Below are positions 45,008-52,935 of a stretch of 64,000 nt of DNA, in pieces. Under the pieces are notes generated by a model, which saw only the letters and a program-made list of their open reading frames with translations, was not told where the DNA came from and did no database searches. The stretch covers positions 124,001 through 188,000 of the forward strand of contig NZ_WWCM01000008.1 in assembly GCF_009857915.1 (NCBI RefSeq), given 5' to 3'. Source of the DNA: Duganella qianjiadongensis. Its GTDB lineage: Bacteria; Pseudomonadota; Gammaproteobacteria; Burkholderiales; Burkholderiaceae_D. Each line of letters starts with the position of its first letter. The stretch's first letter is position 1. A program made the translations under genes and the position numbers.

Positions 45008-45060
45008 ATACAACATTACGTCGCGCAGCACTGACTGCACGCTGTTTTCGGGGAGCTTAA

Positions 45061-47973
45061 ATGCAATCTACTCAAGACATCACCATCAATCCGGCACTGG
45101 TACCTTCAGTTGCTGCGAGCACCGCCAGCAGCCCGGTTACGGCCGCCAGCGACCTCGGTGACTACCGCATCATCCGCCGTAACGGCGCGGTTGTCGCGTT
45201 TGAACCGTCGAAGATCGCCGTGGCGATGACCAAAGCCTTCCTGGCCGTGAATGGCGGTCAGGGTGCTGCGTCGGCACGTATCCGCGAACTGGTAGAACAG
45301 CTGACCGCCAGTGTGGTGGCAGCACTGGTGCGCCGCCAGCCTTCGGGCGGTACCTTCCACATCGAAGATGTGCAGGATCAGGTAGAACTGGCGCTGATGC
45401 GCTCGGGCGAACATGATGTGGCGCGCGCCTACGTACTGTACCGCGCCAAGCAGATGGAAGAGCGCCGTGCCGCCAAGGAGGCCGCTGGCGCCACCGCTAT
45501 CGCTGCACCGCAGATTCACGTAGTCGAAAACGGCGAGCGCAAGCTGCTGGAACTGGACCGCGTGTCGAACCTGATCAATGCCGCCTGCGCCGGTCTGGAA
45601 AAGCACGTCGATGCCGACGCGATTCTGGCCGAGACCATGAAAAACCTGTACGACGGCGTGCCGGTGGAAGAACTGCACAAGTCGGCCATTCTGGCGGCCC
45701 GCGCCCTGATGGAAAAAGATCCGGCCTACTCGCAAGTGACGGCCCGCATCCTGCTGCACACCATCCGTAAGGAAGTCTTCGGCAAGGAAGTGGCACAGGC
45801 TGCCGCTGCCGCCGAGTACGTGAGCTACTTCCCGCAATACATCGCCAAAGGTATCGCTGCCGACCTGCTCGACACCAAACTGGCCGAATTCGACCTGGCC
45901 CGTCTGGCCAAGGCTCTGGTGGCCGACCGCGACCTGCAGTTCGGCTACATCGGCCTGCAGACCCTGTACGACCGCTACTTCCTCCACGTGCGCGACATCC
46001 GCATCGAAATGCCGCAGGCTTTCTATATGCGTGTCGCCATGGGTCTGGCCCTGAACGAAACCGACCGCGAAGCGCGCGCCATCGAGTTCTACAACCTGCT
46101 GTCGACCTTCGACTTCATGTCGTCCACCCCGACCCTGTTCAACTCGGGCACCCAGCGTTCGCAGCTGTCGTCGTGCTACCTGACCACCGTTTCCGACGAT
46201 CTGGAAGGCATCTACGACGCCATCAAGGAAAACGCACTGCTGGCCAAATTCGCCGGCGGTCTGGGCAACGACTGGACGCCGGTACGTGCACTGGGCGCCC
46301 ACATCAAGGGTACCAACGGCAAATCGCAGGGCGTGGTGCCGTTCCTGAAAGTGGTCAACGACACCGCTGTAGCGGTCAATCAGGGCGGCAAGCGTAAGGG
46401 TGCTGTCTGCGCTTACCTCGAAACCTGGCACATGGACATCGAGGAATTCCTCGACCTGCGCAAGAACACCGGCGACGACCGCCGCCGTACCCACGACATG
46501 AACACCGCCAACTGGATTCCGGACCTGTTCATGAAGCGTGTGATGGAAAAAGGCGACTGGACCCTGTTCTCGCCTTCGGACACCCCGGACCTGCACGATC
46601 TGGTCGGCAAAGCCTTCGAAAAAGCCTATCTGGCCTATGAAGCCAAGGCCGCTGCCGGCGAAATCCGCGTCTCCAAGAAAGTGGCTGCGCTGGACCTGTG
46701 GCGCAAGATGCTGTCCATGCTGTTCGAAACCGGCCACCCATGGATCACCTTCAAAGACCCATGCAACATCCGTTCGCCACAGCAGCACGTGGGCATGGTA
46801 CACAGCTCCAACCTGTGCACCGAGATCACCCTGAATACCAATGCCGACGAAATCGCCGTCTGCAATCTGGGCTCGGTCAACATGCCAGCCCACATGAAAG
46901 AGGGCAAGCTCGATCACGTCAAGCTGAAGAAGACCATCCGCACCGCCATGCGCATGCTGGATAACGTGATCGACATCAATTACTACGCCGTCGACAAAGC
47001 CCGCAACGCCAATATGCGTCACCGTCCGGTCGGTCTGGGCGTGATGGGCTTCCAGGACTGCCTGCACATGATGCGCATTCCTTACTCGTCCAACGAAGCC
47101 GTGGCTTTTGCCGATACCTCGATGGAAGCGGTGTGCTACTACGCCTATCTGGCTTCGACCGAGCTGGCCGAAGAACGCGGCCAGTACCAGTCGTACAAAG
47201 GCTCGCTGTGGGACCGTGGCATCCTGCCACAGGATTCCGTCAAGCTGCTGGCCGAAGAGCGCGGCGGCTATCTGGAGCAGGATCTGTCGTCCAGCATGGA
47301 CTGGGCACCGGTACGCGAACGCATCCAGAAATTCGGTATGCGTAACTCGAACTGCGTGGCGATTGCGCCAACCGCCACCATTTCGAATATTATCGGTGTG
47401 TCGGCCTGTATCGAGCCGACCTTCCAGAATCTGTACGTGAAGTCCAACCTGTCGGGCGAATTCACCGAGATCAACGCCTATCTGGTACGTGACCTGAAAG
47501 CACGCGACCTGTGGGATGAAGTGATGATCTCCGACCTGAAGTACTTCGACGGCTCGCTGGCCAAGATCGACCGCATCCCGCAAGATCTGCGTGATATTTA
47601 TGCAACCGCCTTCGAAGTCTCGCCGACCTGGCTGGTGGAAGCGGCTTCGCGTCGTCAGAAATGGATCGATCAGGCGCAATCGCTGAATATCTACATGGCA
47701 GGCGCGTCCGGTAAGAAGCTCGATGAGACCTACAAGCTGGCATGGCTGCGTGGCCTGAAAACCACCTACTACCTGCGTACCATTGCAGCGACCCACCTGG
47801 AGAAATCCACCAGCCGTACCGGCGTGCTGAACGCCGTGGCGGTCGATGGCGGTATTTCGGCCAGCGCGGCAGCAGCAGCGCCGGCAGCACCGGCACCGGT
47901 GGTGGCTGAAGGCGCGGCTTGCTACCTGCGTCCGGGCGACGACGGTTTCGAGGAATGCGAAGCCTGCCAGTAA
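45061..47973 (+). CDS. nrdA: Ribonucleoside-diphosphate reductase class Ia, alpha subunit
   Basis: A 970-residue catalytic subunit. N-terminal ATP-cone (YRIIRRNGAVVAFEPSKIAVAMTK, about 32-55, and a second helical region); substrate/active-site residues: SSCYL region C, NLCTEITL (C/E pair), AVCNLGSVN; tandem tyrosines in TTYYLRT; C-terminal redox pair in EECEACQ. Reduces NDP to dNDP with a radical from NrdB. Longer than E. coli NrdA because of an N-terminal extension and a low-complexity Ala/Pro stretch before the last 20 residues, common in Burkholderiales. The two NrdR-like boxes upstream suggest nucleotide-level control. Confidence 0.96.
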   Translation: MQSTQDITINPALVPSVAASTASSPVTAASDLGDYRIIRRNGAVVAFEPSKIAVAMTKAFLAVNGGQGAASARIRELVEQLTASVVAALVRRQPSGGTFHIEDVQDQVELALMRSGEHDVARAYVLYRAKQMEERRAAKEAAGATAIAAPQIHVVENGERKLLELDRVSNLINAACAGLEKHVDADAILAETMKNLYDGVPVEELHKSAILAARALMEKDPAYSQVTARILLHTIRKEVFGKEVAQAAAAAEYVSYFPQYIAKGIAADLLDTKLAEFDLARLAKALVADRDLQFGYIGLQTLYDRYFLHVRDIRIEMPQAFYMRVAMGLALNETDREARAIEFYNLLSTFDFMSSTPTLFNSGTQRSQLSSCYLTTVSDDLEGIYDAIKENALLAKFAGGLGNDWTPVRALGAHIKGTNGKSQGVVPFLKVVNDTAVAVNQGGKRKGAVCAYLETWHMDIEEFLDLRKNTGDDRRRTHDMNTANWIPDLFMKRVMEKGDWTLFSPSDTPDLHDLVGKAFEKAYLAYEAKAAAGEIRVSKKVAALDLWRKMLSMLFETGHPWITFKDPCNIRSPQQHVGMVHSSNLCTEITLNTNADEIAVCNLGSVNMPAHMKEGKLDHVKLKKTIRTAMRMLDNVIDINYYAVDKARNANMRHRPVGLGVMGFQDCLHMMRIPYSSNEAVAFADTSMEAVCYYAYLASTELAEERGQYQSYKGSLWDRGILPQDSVKLLAEERGGYLEQDLSSSMDWAPVRERIQKFGMRNSNCVAIAPTATISNIIGVSACIEPTFQNLYVKSNLSGEFTEINAYLVRDLKARDLWDEVMISDLKYFDGSLAKIDRIPQDLRDIYATAFEVSPTWLVEAASRRQKWIDQAQSLNIYMAGASGKKLDETYKLAWLRGLKTTYYLRTIAATHLEKSTSRTGVLNAVAVDGGISASAAAAAPAAPAPVVAEGAACYLRPGDDGFEECEACQ

Positions 47974-47983
47974 AAACTCTGCG

Positions 47984-48008
47984 GCCGGCCCATCGTGCGA
48001 TGGCCGGC
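47984..48008 (+). other. Intercistronic hairpin between nrdA and nrdB
   Basis: GCCGGCCCATCG and CGATGGCCGGC pair over 11 bp (one bulged C) with a 2-base tip, just after the nrdA stop. There is no U-tract, so it is more likely an mRNA processing or stability element than a terminator. Confidence 0.5.
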
Positions 48009-48064
48009 TGCTCCGATTTAATTAGAAACTTAATTAATCCAACCGAATTCTGAAGGAAAACACT

Positions 48065-49192
48065 ATGTCGCTGTCCTGGGACGATGAGGCCACTACGGCC
48101 GTACCACAAGCTGTAGGTCAATCTGTAACTCAAGCTGCACTGGAGTCGGGCGAAGCGAGCGCCGAGCAGGTAGCCCTGCGCGTGAATGCCGACGACAAGC
48201 GCATCATCAACGGTAAAACCGACGTCAACCAGCTGGTACCGTTCAAATACAAATGGGCTTGGGATAAATACCTGGCCGGCTGCGCCAACCACTGGATGCC
48301 GCAGGAAGTGAATATGCAGCGCGATATCGAGCTGTGGAAGAACCCCAACGGCCTGACCGAAGACGAGCGCCGTCTGGTAAAACGCAATCTGGGCTTCTTC
48401 GTGACGGCCGATTCGCTGGCTGCCAACAACATCGTACTGGGCACCTACCGCCACATCACGGCACCGGAATGCCGCCAGTACCTGCTGCGTCAGGCCTTCG
48501 AAGAGGCGATTCACACCCACGCCTACCAGTACATCGTCGAGTCGCTGGGGCTGGACGAGGGCGAGATCTTCAATGCCTACAACGAGGTCAAGTCGATCCG
48601 CGACAAGGACGAGTTCCTGATCCCCTTCATCAACACCCTGACCGATCCTAAGTTCACCACCGGCACGGTGGAAAGCGACCAGACCCTGCTCAAGTCGCTG
48701 ATCGTGTTCGCCTGCCTGATGGAAGGTCTGTTCTTCTACGTCGGCTTCACCCAGATTCTGGCGCTGGGCCGTCAGAACAAGATGATGGGCGCCGCCGAGC
48801 AGTATCAGTACATCCTGCGCGACGAATCGATGCATTGCAACTTCGGCATTGACCTGATCAACTCGATCAAGATGGAAAATCCGCTGCTGTGGACCCCAGC
48901 CTTCAAGGAAGAAATCAAGCAGCTGTTCCTGCGCGCCGTGGATCTGGAATACGCCTACGCCGAAGACACCATGCCACGCGGCGTGCTGGGTCTGAACGCT
49001 ACCATGTTCAAAGGCTACCTGCGCTTCATCGCCAACCGTCGTGCTACCCAGATCGGTCTGGAGACGCTGTTCGATCAGGAAGACAATCCATTCCCATGGA
49101 TGAGCGAGATGATCGACCTGAAGAAAGAGCGTAACTTCTTCGAGACCCGCGTCACCGAATACCAGACCGGTGGTGCGCTGAACTGGGACTAA
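48065..49192 (+). CDS. nrdB: Ribonucleoside-diphosphate reductase class Ia, beta subunit
   Basis: A 375-residue diferric-tyrosyl radical subunit. Iron ligands and radical residue: D116 (TADS), E147, H150 and Y154 in [12 protein letters not shown], then an E/H cluster in DESMHCNFG later. Generates and stores the radical passed to NrdA. It follows nrdA by 91 bp with a hairpin between, an AAGGAAAA site at the start and a strong intrinsic terminator after the stop. The N-terminal 45 residues are an extra segment before the family core. Confidence 0.96.
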   Translation: MSLSWDDEATTAVPQAVGQSVTQAALESGEASAEQVALRVNADDKRIINGKTDVNQLVPFKYKWAWDKYLAGCANHWMPQEVNMQRDIELWKNPNGLTEDERRLVKRNLGFFVTADSLAANNIVLGTYRHITAPECRQYLLRQAFEEAIHTHAYQYIVESLGLDEGEIFNAYNEVKSIRDKDEFLIPFINTLTDPKFTTGTVESDQTLLKSLIVFACLMEGLFFYVGFTQILALGRQNKMMGAAEQYQYILRDESMHCNFGIDLINSIKMENPLLWTPAFKEEIKQLFLRAVDLEYAYAEDTMPRGVLGLNATMFKGYLRFIANRRATQIGLETLFDQEDNPFPWMSEMIDLKKERNFFETRVTEYQTGGALNWD

Positions 49193-49216
49193 ATGTCCGG
49201 CCTTATGGTCACGCCG

Positions 49217-49248
49217 AAAAACGGATCCTGCGGGATCCGTTTTTTTTT
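49217..49248 (+). terminator. Intrinsic terminator of the nrdAB operon
   Basis: AAAA-ACGGATCC (stem from 49221) TGCG GGATCCGT followed by eight T (49241-49248), 25 bp after nrdB. A textbook 8-bp GC-containing stem with U-tract. Confidence 0.92.
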
Positions 49249-49757
49249 GCGCGCGCGCTTCGATTGCGGCGCTTGCCATTCGCCGCGCTCTGTCTCATAA
49301 TCGCGACGAATTTGAAAACGGTGTGCTGTACTTGCGTAGTGTCGCGGCGGTGGCGCTGCCGGAGCAGCAAACAGCAGCGAACGGAAACCGATCCGGCACC
49401 GGAGCTATACAAAGAAACCCTGATGGAATAAGGCGCGCTTTGAAGTGCGAAAATTCCGTCGGAGTTCTTCCGGCGCGCTTTCCGGCACGATGGAGTGCGC
49501 GTAGCGGCAAGCAGGCGAGGATGTGAAGCAGCAGTTTATGTGCCGGAAGGTGAGACGGATCGCAGTACGCAGAAAAAAATGCGCGTGATTCCGTATCGTG
49601 CCGGTTGCGCAACGACAAGGTTTTCGTGTACTTTACGAAATTGAAAAAGCGTGTTTGCAAATCGGCGGATTTTTTGATACGCGCGAGCTGCGAAACAGGA
49701 CGCTAAACAGGATACAGAATCACTAAGATATGCTGACACCACACTGTTTTTGATCGA

Positions 49758-49795
49758 CCGTCTTGCCTGAACCGGTTCAGGCCGGGCGGTTTTTT
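49758..49795 (+). terminator. Orphan intrinsic terminator
   Basis: CCGTC-TT-GCCTGAACC/GGTTCAGGC-CG-GGCGG forms a strong extended stem (inner 9 bp perfectly palindromic, outer 5 bp with one G-U), followed by TTTTTT. No gene ends just upstream; nrdB ends 565 bp earlier and already has its own terminator. It could close a non-coding RNA starting somewhere in 49560-49750. Confidence 0.75.
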
Positions 49796-49985
49796 GTTTG
49801 AGAGTTAGACAGTAGTGGTCTGCGACGTAGGTCCCTGGAGCTGAGTACACGCCCGACCACCCGCAAAACGTCGCGACAAGATTTGTATCTGTACGCTGCG
49901 CCGGCCACGGACTGCGAACAGATCGATGGCTGAAGTGCTGCACTCGTGAGGAGGGGCAGCAGTTCAGCTAGTGCCGAATTCATTA

Positions 49986-50008
49986 GCGCAAACGGCTTTC
50001 GTTTGTGC
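49986..50008 (+). other. Leader hairpin before the H1-like gene
   Basis: GCGCAAACG and CGTTTGTGC pair over 9 bp (one G-U) around a 5-nt loop, 90 bp upstream of the H1-like ATG, probably in its 5' UTR. Function unknown. Confidence 0.35.
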
Positions 50009-50097
50009 CGATGAATAATTCGCCTAGCCTAATCCCGGGCTGGACGGGTTTAAATCTTGTAATGAATTTTCCCATCCCCGATGAAGGAGAACTAAAA

Positions 50098-51276
50098 ATG
50101 GCAACCGCCGCAAAGAAACCAGCTGCCAAGAAGCCGGCAGCGAAAGCTGAAGCTCCAGCAAAAAAAGTCGCCGCCGCTAAACCGGCCGCAAAAGCCGCCG
50201 CCAAACCAGCTGCTAAACCAGCCGTGAAAAAAGCTGCTGCTAAACCAGCTGCCAAGCCAGCTGCAAAAGCTGCTGCAAAACCAGCCGTGAAAAAAGCCGC
50301 TGCTAAACCTGCCGCAAAACCAGTAGCGAAAAAAGCCGCTGCTAAACCAGCCGCTAAAGCAGCAGCTAAGCCAGCAGCAAAAGCCGCAGCCAAGCCAGCA
50401 GTGAAAAAAGCTGCAGCTAAACCAGCAGCCAAGCCAGCAGCAAAAGCCGCAGCTAAACCAGCCGTGAAAAAAGCTGCTGCCAAGCCAGCCGCTAAAAAAG
50501 CCGCTGCTAAACCAGCCGCCAAGAAAACCGTCGCTAAAGCCGCTGCTAAACCAGCTGCCAAAAAAGTCGCTGCCAAGCCAGCTGCTAAAAAGGCCGCCGC
50601 CAAGCCAGCCGCAAAAGTAGCCGCCAAGCCAGCAGCTAAAAAAGCTGCCGCCAAACCAGCTGCTAAACCAGCAGCCAAGAAAGCAGCTGCCAAGCCAGCC
50701 GCTAAAGCCGCCGCCAAACCAGCTGCTAAAGCCGCAGCCAAGCCAGCCGCCAAAAAAGCAGCTGCCAAAAAACCAGCGGTAAAAGCGGCAGCCAAACCGG
50801 CTGCAAAGGTGGCAGCTAAGCCTGCAGCAAAAAAGCCAGTTAAGGCTGCGGCTACCAAGCCAGCAGCCAAAGCAGCCGCTAAACCAGCTGCAGCAAAACC
50901 AGCCGCTAAGCCAGCAGCTAAGGCTGCAGCCAAGCCAGCCGCGAAAAAACCAGCTGCCAAGAAGGCTGCTCCAGCCGCTGCTCCGGTAGCTGCTGCGCCA
51001 GCTGCCGCACCAGCTGCTGCTGCCAAGCCAGCCGCTAAACCAGCTGCCAAAAAAGCTGCGCCGAAAAAAGCTGCTGCTAAACCAGCTGCCAAGCCTGCCG
51101 CTGCACCAGCCGCCGCTGCGCCTGCCGCTGCACCAGCTCCGGCACCAGCTGCTGCTCCGGCACCAGCTCCAGCCGCCGCTGCTCCAGCACCAGCACCAGC
51201 TGCTGCGCCAGCAGCAAAGACCGTGGTAGCTCCTGCAGCTGCCTGGCCTTTCCCGACCAGCACCCGTCCATCCTAA
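50098..51276 (+). CDS. Histone H1-like, lysine/alanine/proline-rich DNA-binding protein
   Basis: A 392-residue protein almost entirely of short KPAAK/AAAKPAAK-type units, with tens of lysines spaced every 3-5 residues over residues 5-330. An Ala/Pro-rich segment without lysine (330-375) and a short conserved-looking end, AWPFPTSTRPS, follow. It resembles bacterial H1-like proteins (AlgP/HctB type) that bind DNA nonspecifically and condense it. AAGGAGA precedes ATG 50098; an ATG further upstream (50005) would add a non-repetitive 31 residues and is less likely. The DNA is a run of imperfect tandem units with variable codons, so its length probably differs between strains. Terminator follows at 51315. 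Confidence 0.9.
   Translation: MATAAKKPAAKKPAAKAEAPAKKVAAAKPAAKAAAKPAAKPAVKKAAAKPAAKPAAKAAAKPAVKKAAAKPAAKPVAKKAAAKPAAKAAAKPAAKAAAKPAVKKAAAKPAAKPAAKAAAKPAVKKAAAKPAAKKAAAKPAAKKTVAKAAAKPAAKKVAAKPAAKKAAAKPAAKVAAKPAAKKAAAKPAAKPAAKKAAAKPAAKAAAKPAAKAAAKPAAKKAAAKKPAVKAAAKPAAKVAAKPAAKKPVKAAATKPAAKAAAKPAAAKPAAKPAAKAAAKPAAKKPAAKKAAPAAAPVAAAPAAAPAAAAKPAAKPAAKKAAPKKAAAKPAAKPAAAPAAAAPAAAPAPAPAAAPAPAPAAAAPAPAPAAAPAAKTVVAPAAAWPFPTSTRPS
50150..51230 (+). repeat. Tandem coding repeats of the H1-like gene
   Basis: Imperfect tandem array of 12-18 bp units encoding AAKPA/AKPAAK steps. Bases vary mainly at third positions (GCT/GCC/GCA for Ala, AAA/AAG for Lys), showing that selection acts on the peptide while DNA drifts. 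This pattern invites slippage and recombination. Confidence 0.8.
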
Positions 51277-51314
51277 GCTTGATAAAAAGCTAGGTGGCCT
51301 GCTGAGGCAACCAG

Positions 51315-51350
51315 CCGCTGTGTGAGACAATCACACAGCGGTTTTTTTTT
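51315..51350 (+). terminator. Strong intrinsic terminator between the H1-like gene and yggT
   Basis: CCGCTGTGTGA / TCACACAGCGG, 11 bp perfect stem, 5-nt loop, followed by nine T (51342-51350). The T-run touches the GGAGGAG ribosome site of yggT directly. Confidence 0.93.
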
Positions 51351-51361
51351 GGAGGAGTTCC

Positions 51362-51895
51362 GTGCTGAGTATCGTCATGTTGATCGTCGACGCCATCGCC
51401 ACCTTGCTGGGCGGTGCGCTGCTGCTGCGCTTCTGGATGCAGGCTATTCGCGTGCGGCCACCGGCTTCGGTGGCGCAATTCACTTTCCAGTTGTCGGACT
51501 GGCTGGTGCGTCCGCTGCGCCGTATCGTGCCCGGTGTGGGCGGCTATGACTGGGCCAGCCTGATCGGCGCCTTCCTGATCGTGCTGCTGGCGACGTCGGT
51601 GCTGCTGCTGGCGGGCCTGACGCCGCAGATGGTGGCACTGGCGGCCCTGCAACGCTTTCTGAGCTGGATACTGTACGGCTTTATGGCCTTGCTGATCGTC
51701 GAAGCGATCTTCAGCTGGGTCAATCCCCACGCCCCGCTGGCGCCGTTCGTGCGCGCGCTTAACGAGCCGCTGCTGCGGCCTATCCGCCGCACCGTGCCGC
51801 TAGTCGGTAATCTCGATCTGTCGCTGCTGGTGGCCGTGATCCTGCTGCAGATCGCCCAGATTTTGCTGGGTATGCTGTTCAGCGGTCATTTCTAG
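51362..51895 (+). CDS. YggT-family inner-membrane protein
   Basis: A 177-residue protein with two YggT repeats, each a pair of helices around a conserved RF/F-S-W turn: LLRFWMQ ... LVRPLRRIVPGVGGYDW and IFSWVNPHAPLAPFVRALNEPLLRPIRRTVPLVGNLD. YggT proteins are small inner-membrane proteins linked to ion homeostasis or cell division in other bacteria; function unsettled. GTG start at 51362 with GGAGGAG 5-10 bp upstream, immediately after the terminator T-run of the preceding gene. Confidence 0.9.
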   Translation: MLSIVMLIVDAIATLLGGALLLRFWMQAIRVRPPASVAQFTFQLSDWLVRPLRRIVPGVGGYDWASLIGAFLIVLLATSVLLLAGLTPQMVALAALQRFLSWILYGFMALLIVEAIFSWVNPHAPLAPFVRALNEPLLRPIRRTVPLVGNLDLSLLVAVILLQIAQILLGMLFSGHF

Positions 51896-51988
51896 AACTG
51901 AAAGGCGGCGCCGGACGCATGCCGGAGCCGCAGAGAACTATGCAGCGCACTGCGGCGCTGCATGTTAAACGACGGGGCGTGATTCTGC

Positions 51989-52927
51989 TTAGTAGCGGTA
52001 GCCGAAGGCAGCTTCGAAGCGGTCGGCGATTTGGGCCGGGGTGAACTTGTGGTTCTGCGCACCCTTGTGGGCGATCTTGATGGCGCCCAGCAGACTGGCC
52101 AGACGGCCCGTGGTTTCCCATTTCCAGCCCTGAGTAATCCCGTACAGCAGGCCGGCACGGTAGGCATCGCCGCAGCCGGTAGGATCGAGCACTGCTTCGG
52201 CCTGCACGGCCGGAATCACGATGCGTTCGCCCTTGGTGTAGATCTCGGAACCTTGCTCGCCACGGGTCACGATCAGCGCTTCCAGACGGCTGGCAATGTC
52301 CGGTATGGTCAGGCCGGTGCGCGACATCAGCAGTTCGATTTCGTAATCGTTGGCGGTGACGTAGGTGGCTTTGTTGATGAAATCGATGAGTTCATCGGCA
52401 TTGAACATCGGTAGCTGCTGGCCCGGATCGAAGATGAACGGAATCTCCAGCTTGACCAGATCGGCGGCGTGTTTCTGCATGCCCAGATGGCCGTCCGGCG
52501 AAATGATGGCGATGCGGGCCGGACCAGCCTTGGCGATGTCGTTCTCGTGCGCGTACGACATGGCGCCCGGGTGGAAGGCGTTGATCTGGTTGTTGTCTTC
52601 GTCCGCCGTGACGAAGCACTGGGCGTTGTAGGCTTCCGGTTTGATCAGGATGTTCTCGGTCGACAGGCCCAGCTTGCGCAGGCGCTCGGTGTAGGCGCCG
52701 TGGTCCTGGCCCATCACGCCGACGATGCGCGGGTCGCCGCCAACCATCATCAGGTTGTAAGCGATGTTACCGGCGCAGCCACCGAATTCGGTGCGCATGG
52801 TCGGGGCGAGGAAGGACACATTCACCTTGTGCAGCTGGTCGGCCAGCAGCAGGCTGTCGAAACGGCCGGGGAATTGCAGGATGGTGTCGATTGCGATCGA
52901 GCCGCAAATCAGGGAAGTCTGGTTCAT
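51989..52927 (-). CDS. PfkB-family carbohydrate/nucleoside kinase
   Basis: A 312-residue kinase of the ribokinase fold. N-terminal GSIAIDTI, GGCAGNIAYNLMMVGG, and the anion-hole/catalytic motif DPTGCGDAYRAG (about residues 248-259) with Asp as general base. Adenosine kinases and nucleoside kinases of this group in bacteria have this layout; substrate not proven. Last gene in the minus-strand block after the zinc-ribbon protein (8 bp gap). Confidence 0.88.
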   Translation of the reverse strand: MNQTSLICGSIAIDTILQFPGRFDSLLLADQLHKVNVSFLAPTMRTEFGGCAGNIAYNLMMVGGDPRIVGVMGQDHGAYTERLRKLGLSTENILIKPEAYNAQCFVTADEDNNQINAFHPGAMSYAHENDIAKAGPARIAIISPDGHLGMQKHAADLVKLEIPFIFDPGQQLPMFNADELIDFINKATYVTANDYEIELLMSRTGLTIPDIASRLEALIVTRGEQGSEIYTKGERIVIPAVQAEAVLDPTGCGDAYRAGLLYGITQGWKWETTGRLASLLGAIKIAHKGAQNHKFTPAQIADRFEAAFGYRY

Positions 52928-52935
52928 GGTGTGCT

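Larger units (their letters stand above)
49249..50097. other. About 850 bp without a convincing gene
   Basis: No reading frame in this gap has a ribosome site, codon use or family that convinces. It contains a TTTCCGGCAC ... GTGCCGGAA inverted repeat (near 49481 and 49540), two copies of GGCGCGCTTT, an AT-richer stretch around 49560-49760, and an orphan intrinsic terminator (49758-49795). It may hold a small RNA ended by that terminator, and the promoter and leader of the H1-like gene. Confidence 0.6.

Noticed and set aside
45106-47796. 896-codon minus-strand frame opposite nrdA
   Set aside because: Antisense shadow; nrdA has full catalytic signature.
49295-49660. 121-codon minus-strand frame between nrdB and the H1-like gene
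   Set aside because: No ribosome site, irregular composition and no recognisable family; possible but unsupported.
49536-49943. 135-codon minus-strand frame spanning the orphan terminator
   Set aside because: Overlaps a strong terminator palindrome, no family and no start signal.
49983-51263. 426-codon Ala/Gly-rich minus frame opposite the H1-like gene
   Set aside because: Low-complexity mirror of a Lys/Ala repeat gene; no start signal.
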